The notes under the pieces are model-generated. The model was not told the DNA's origin and made no database searches. It saw only the letters and a program-made list of their open reading frames with translations. Shown here one piece after another: positions 60,830-64,000 of a DNA stretch of 64,000 nt; the first letter of the stretch is position 1; each line of letters starts with the position of its first letter. Origin of the DNA: Beutenbergia cavernae DSM 12333. GTDB lineage: Bacteria; Actinomycetota; Actinomycetes; Actinomycetales; Beutenbergiaceae. Where the stretch lies: assembly GCF_000023105.1 (NCBI RefSeq), contig NC_012669.1:2295025-2359024 (forward strand), written 5' to 3'. The translations under genes and the position numbers were made by a program.

Positions 60830-61696
60830 TCATGGCGCGCCGTAGCGAGCGGCCATCGCGTCGAGCGTCGGCCACGGAGGACCCTCGCGCAAGGCGCGTA
60901 GGAGCTCCTCGCCGAATCGCCTCCCGTTCGGAAACTCGTCGCCAAGCTCCCAGCGCCACGCTGCGACCATCGCCAGAACGAGTTGCCGGCATTCGTCCAG
61001 CAGCCCCTCGTCAACGCTCGGGTAGAACTCGCAGACCGCCTCGGGAACATGGGCGAGGTCGAACTCGACGGGTCCACGGCAAAACGTCTCGAAGTCGATG
61101 AACAGCAGGCCGTTCTCTGTGTTGAGCACGTTGCCCGGGTGCGGCTCGCCGTGAAGCAACTGCTCCACGACACCGCGGTCCTCGATCGCGCGCCGCAGGC
61201 TTCCTAGTCTGCTGCTGAGGAACACGCGGTCCGCGTCGGCGAGTTCCGGCGAGCGATGCGGGTCGGCAACGACTTCCTTCGCCTCTGCGATGCGGTCCGT
61301 GAATCGTGGGCTTGCCATCACAAGCTTGCGCATGCCGGCGTGCAGCCTCTCGAGCGCCGTCGCGTAGTCGACTGATGAGCCGTGAGGCGTCACAGGCTCG
61401 TAGTAGACCCACAGCGTGATGGCGAAGCCGTCCCACGTGTACACGAGCGGGTCCACCCGAGGCTCCAGAGCGCCGATGGGGCATCCGATCTCAGTGAGCC
61501 GCCCGGCCAGCTCGACTTCGTTCTGTGCCACTTCTTGCCCGACCCGGGCGACCCGTGCGAGGACATCGCAAGGCGTCAGCCGCAGCGCCAGCTTGTTCGA
61601 GTTGTGCAGAACGACTGCGTCGTCGGCCGACAGGCCGAGCGATGCGGCGAGCGACGTCGCAGCCGCGATCGCACGCGCGACGTCGGACATCTCCAC
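60830..61696 (-). CDS. Aminoglycoside phosphotransferase-fold (APH/choline kinase) protein
   Basis: 288 residues from GTG 61696 (GGGAGA upstream; ATG 61690 alternative). APH kinase fold: ATP lobe LHNSNKLALRLTPCDVLARVA, catalytic loop LHGEPHPGNVL with Asp replaced by Glu at HGEPH, and LLFIDFETF (Mg Asp in IDFE). The family includes aminoglycoside kinases, choline and homoserine kinases. Substrate unknown; HGE for the usual HGD is notable. Confidence 0.83.
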   Translation of the reverse strand: MEMSDVARAIAAATSLAASLGLSADDAVVLHNSNKLALRLTPCDVLARVARVGQEVAQNEVELAGRLTEIGCPIGALEPRVDPLVYTWDGFAITLWVYYEPVTPHGSSVDYATALERLHAGMRKLVMASPRFTDRIAEAKEVVADPHRSPELADADRVFLSSRLGSLRRAIEDRGVVEQLLHGEPHPGNVLNTENGLLFIDFETFCRGPVEFDLAHVPEAVCEFYPSVDEGLLDECRQLVLAMVAAWRWELGDEFPNGRRFGEELLRALREGPPWPTLDAMAARYGAP

Positions 61697-61833
61697 GCGA
61701 GAATCTCCCTCGTGTCTCGAGCCGGCTCGTGTCGTTGCGTGATCGTTCGTCCCGAGCGTAGTGGCGTCAGACCTGGTCGCGCGGCGCTGCTAACGTGCCC
61801 TCGTTCACTCGAGATCCGGAAGGCGCCGCCGCC

Positions 61834-62325
61834 ATGAAGTACACCGTCTCGATCGAGATCGCCCTGCCGCGGGAGAGGGTGGTCCAGTTGCTCGCGGACC
61901 CGGCGCACCTGCCGATGTGGCTGCGGGGCTTGGTCATGCACGAGCCGCTCAGTGGCACACACGGGCAGGTCGGCACCATGTCGCGAGTCGTGCTGCAGAT
62001 GGGCAAGCAGGAGATCGAGTGCACCGAGACCATCACGCGCCGGGAGCCGGTCGACCTGCACGGGATCCCGAGCGAGAGCGTGGTCCACTTCGACCGCGAG
62101 ATCGTCGGCAAGGGCATGTGGAACGCGGTGCGCGATCGGTTCACGGAAGCCGGCGCGCAGACGACGCTCTGGCAGAGCGAGAACGAGTACCGGTTCAGCA
62201 GCGTGCTGATGCGGCTGGTCGGCCTCGTGATGCCCGGCACCTTCCGCACGCAGTCACTGCGGCACATGCAGGACTTCAAGGCGTTCGCCGAGCAGGGGAG
62301 GGACGTCCGTGACGTCAAGGCTTGA
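61834..62325 (+). CDS. SRPBCC (START-like) family protein
   Basis: 163 residues from ATG 61834; a GTG at 61795 is possible but less likely. It starts MKYTVSIEIALPRERVVQLLADPAHLPMW, the helix-grip fold start, and ends with the long C-terminal helix (TFRTQSLRHMQDFKAFAEQG). These proteins bind lipids or hydrophobic ligands. GGAAGG lies upstream; TAACGT at 61791-61796 is a possible -10. It points toward the IS remnant. Confidence 0.8.
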   Translation: MKYTVSIEIALPRERVVQLLADPAHLPMWLRGLVMHEPLSGTHGQVGTMSRVVLQMGKQEIECTETITRREPVDLHGIPSESVVHFDREIVGKGMWNAVRDRFTEAGAQTTLWQSENEYRFSSVLMRLVGLVMPGTFRTQSLRHMQDFKAFAEQGRDVRDVKA

Positions 62326-62501
62326 CCACGGTCGTAGCTCGCGCCATCCGACTGGTAGAGGTGAGTGCTCGTGAGGCGCGAGTTCCTGGGCACGCGGGCA
62401 GCCCCGCGAAGCGGGAGCGCGGCGGGGTGTCTCCAGCCGAGGTGGGACCCGGACCCTCACCCGTCGCGCGCCGGAACCGGCCTAACCTCGGGCTTTCATC
62501 G

Positions 62502-62774
62502 GTGAGGGTGTCCGAGAGTTGACCCGGATCACAGAAAGGTGGGCGCGGGCGGTGTGTTGCTGACCGAGACGGCCCGGGCGAGGGCGTGGACGTGGACGTG
62601 GAGCAAGGCCCTGGTCGAGGCGTTCAACTCGTTGTTCAAAGCCGAGCTCGTGCGCAAGAAGGGCCCTTCCGCTCGCCGAACTCGAGGAGGCCCGCTACCG
62701 TCACCACCCCCGCCCCGGCTACCGTCGAGGCGTCAGTGCCAAGCCTGCACTGACCTGAAGCGCGACACTCTCGC
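62502..62774. mobile_element. Possible deleted insertion sequence
   Basis: GTGAGGGTGTCCG (62502-62514) and the reverse complement of 62762-62774 match at 9 of 13 bases. They flank a transposase fragment. The element is too short to be complete, so it is a relic at most. Confidence 0.3.
62602..62670 (+). pseudogene. IS3-family transposase (OrfB) fragment
   Basis: The frame reads KALVEAFNSLFKAELVRKKGP, resembling the C-terminal part of the IS3 integrase core, where NALAE-FN-LFK-ELI usually occurs. The sequence before and after is not transposase-like. The rest of the gene is missing. Confidence 0.6.
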
Positions 62775-62813
62775 TCCACCCGCCAACCGCGCAGTCCACC
62801 TCGACGGAGCCCC

Positions 62814-63926
62814 ATGACCGGCAAGGTACTGAAGCCTCGTTTTGTCGCCGTGGCGACCTCCGGTCTCGTCGGTGCTGCCCTGCTCGGCGGCTGCGGCGCG
62901 GGCGGTCCCGAGACCATCGGGTCGTTCCTCGACGACACCCTGCCAGCCGGGTCGAGCGGCACGCTCGTGGCGGCCGTCGGCGACGACCTCGTGCGCTGCG
63001 AGGGCTGGGGCGAGTCCGACCGAGAGCAGGGCGTCGCGGCTGGCTGCGACACCGTCTATGACATCATGTCGATGACGAAGCAGTTCACGGCCGCCGCGGT
63101 ACTGACCCTCCAGGAACAGGGTGCCCTCGCCGTGACCGATCCGATCTCACGCCACCTCGACGACATCCCCGCCGACAAGCGCGCCGTCACCGTCGAGCAA
63201 CTACTCACCCACACCGCGGGCTTCGTCGACTCACTGGGCGAGGACGACGAGCCGCTCACGAAGCCGGAGTTCCTCCACCGCGCGCTCACGTCCGAACTGC
63301 AGTCGGCGCCGGGCTCGACGTACCTCTACTCCAACGTCGGGTACAGCCTGTTAGCAGCCATCATCGAGTCGGCATCTGGAACGTCGTACGAGCGGTACAT
63401 GGCGGACCAGCTCTTCGGTCCGGCCGGCATGGACCGCACCGGTTACGTCCTGCCGACGTGGGACCCGGCCGATCTGGCTGTCGAGTACGACGCCGCGGGC
63501 GTCGCACAAGGGACACCGCAGGAGCATCCGTGGGCCGACGACGGCCCGTACTGGAACCTCCGGGGTAACGGCGGGCTGCTGTCCACCGCCCGCGACATCT
63601 ACCGGTGGCACCGGGCGCTCGTGGGAGATCGGGTCCTCGACGAAGCCGCGAAAGAGCAGCTGTTCGAGCCCCGGGTCCGCGAGGAGCCCGACGGCGACAC
63701 CTTCTACGGCTACGGCTGGGTGCTGCACAAGTCCGGCGACGGTGTCATCGCCTGGCACAACGGCGCCAACGACTGGGCGTACGGCGAGATCGAGCGCGCC
63801 TCCCAGGAGCGCACGCTGGTCTTCTGGATCACCAACCAGGCGCGCAGCGACGAGGGCTGGGACTTCGAGGACCTCGGCCCGGACATCACGGACGGGATCA
63901 CCGACCGGCTGCTCGCGGGCAGCTAG
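62814..63926 (+). CDS. Serine hydrolase lipoprotein, beta-lactamase class C family
   Basis: 370 residues. Lipoprotein signal peptide with lipobox LGGC (Cys 27). SxxK motif SMTK (Ser about 86), YSN near residue 173, and HNGAND in place of the KTG box. Likely an esterase or a D-alanyl-acting enzyme on the outer face of the membrane. It would be a substrate for Lnt. GGAGC lies just before the ATG. Confidence 0.86.
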   Translation: MTGKVLKPRFVAVATSGLVGAALLGGCGAGGPETIGSFLDDTLPAGSSGTLVAAVGDDLVRCEGWGESDREQGVAAGCDTVYDIMSMTKQFTAAAVLTLQEQGALAVTDPISRHLDDIPADKRAVTVEQLLTHTAGFVDSLGEDDEPLTKPEFLHRALTSELQSAPGSTYLYSNVGYSLLAAIIESASGTSYERYMADQLFGPAGMDRTGYVLPTWDPADLAVEYDAAGVAQGTPQEHPWADDGPYWNLRGNGGLLSTARDIYRWHRALVGDRVLDEAAKEQLFEPRVREEPDGDTFYGYGWVLHKSGDGVIAWHNGANDWAYGEIERASQERTLVFWITNQARSDEGWDFEDLGPDITDGITDRLLAGS

Positions 63927-64000
63927 AAGCAGGCCGGTCGTCGAAGGCGCCGAGGAGGCGCCGAAGCAGCTCCACGTCTCCCTCGACGTAGGCGTCGCCC
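63898..64000 (-). CDS. Possible partial gene entering from the right
   Basis: On the minus strand a frame without stops runs from the window edge to TGA 63898, reading GDAYVEGDVELLRRLLGAFDD near the edge. It would overlap the serine-hydrolase gene by 29 bases. Only 33 codons are visible, so it cannot be assigned. Confidence 0.25.
   Translation of the reverse strand, partial: GDAYVEGDVELLRRLLGAFDDRPASSCPRAAGR

Larger units (their letters stand above)
62326..62813. other. 488-base gap with IS remnant
   Basis: It holds a small hairpin (CCCGC 62403-62407 with GCGGG 62411-62415), possible IS ends at 62502-62514 and 62762-62774, and an IS3-type transposase fragment. No intact gene is seen. Confidence 0.5.

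Noticed and set aside
60280-61173. Longer version of the Hcp-like gene starting at 61173
   Set aside because: The extension overlaps the APH-fold gene in another frame; the Hcp fold and a GAGGAG site both begin at 60726.
61795-61833. GTG 61795 as the start of the SRPBCC gene
   Set aside because: The 13 extra residues do not fit the fold start; ATG 61834 has GGAAGG upstream and matches the usual N-terminus.

Overview
The window is high-GC DNA from an actinobacterium. Actinobacterial markers are rbpA, pafB-pafC next to tatA-tatC and a helY-type helicase, the integration host factor mihF, a PriA without a Walker A motif, and the order pyrF-mihF-gmk-rpoZ-coaBC-metK-priA-fmt-rsmB-rpe. Gene order and base use fit Micrococcales, perhaps Cellulomonadaceae or Promicromonosporaceae; this placement is inferred without any search. 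The first two thirds is mainly a conserved housekeeping chromosome core on the + strand, with one accessory insertion. The last fifth is mosaic.

Layout: 1-9968 holds the rpsD end, two small membrane or coiled-coil genes, alaS, ruvX, mltG, aroE, a prepilin-peptidase-like gene, aroC, aroK and aroB, most of them overlapping and probably translationally coupled. 9973-16676 is an accessory block (ArsR regulator, degenerate P450-fold protein, PEP-mutase family enzyme, hydrolase, AraC regulator, DHFR-like protein, serine hydrolase, SatD and a membrane partner). 16709-26611 holds efp, nusB and the pyrimidine operon pyrR-pyrB-pyrC-PH protein-carA-carB-pyrF, preceded by a PyrR-binding RNA hairpin that ends at the Shine-Dalgarno of pyrR. 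26638-37109 runs from a phosphatase through mihF, gmk, rpoZ, coaBC, metK, priA, a HAD hydrolase, fmt, rsmB and rpe. 37143-39181 is an FMN riboswitch followed by an ABC permease and a lipoprotein that look like a riboflavin importer (RibX-RibY), in a place where relatives commonly carry the riboflavin biosynthesis operon. hisE-hisG follow.

40397-52831 holds a PH-domain protein, a DUF3866-DUF952 fusion transcribed away from pafB-pafC, tatA-tatC, a lipid kinase, helY, a 419-base gap with a candidate small RNA promoter, lnt, ppm1 and rbpA. 53059-64000 is accessory: an AlkZ-like protein, a HIT protein, an AraC-VOC-nitroreductase-DUF1905-UvrA-like run that looks like a drug-tolerance cluster, a pentapeptide-DinB fusion coupled to a 45-residue membrane protein, an orphan Hcp-like protein, an aminoglycoside-phosphotransferase-fold protein, an SRPBCC protein, an IS remnant and a serine-hydrolase lipoprotein.

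A recurrent regulatory theme is a TANNNT -10 element placed 6-7 bases before an ATG or GTG, which predicts leaderless mRNAs for many genes. In five places the TAG stop codon of one gene forms the first three bases of the -10 element of the next. No tRNA, rRNA or CRISPR array was seen.
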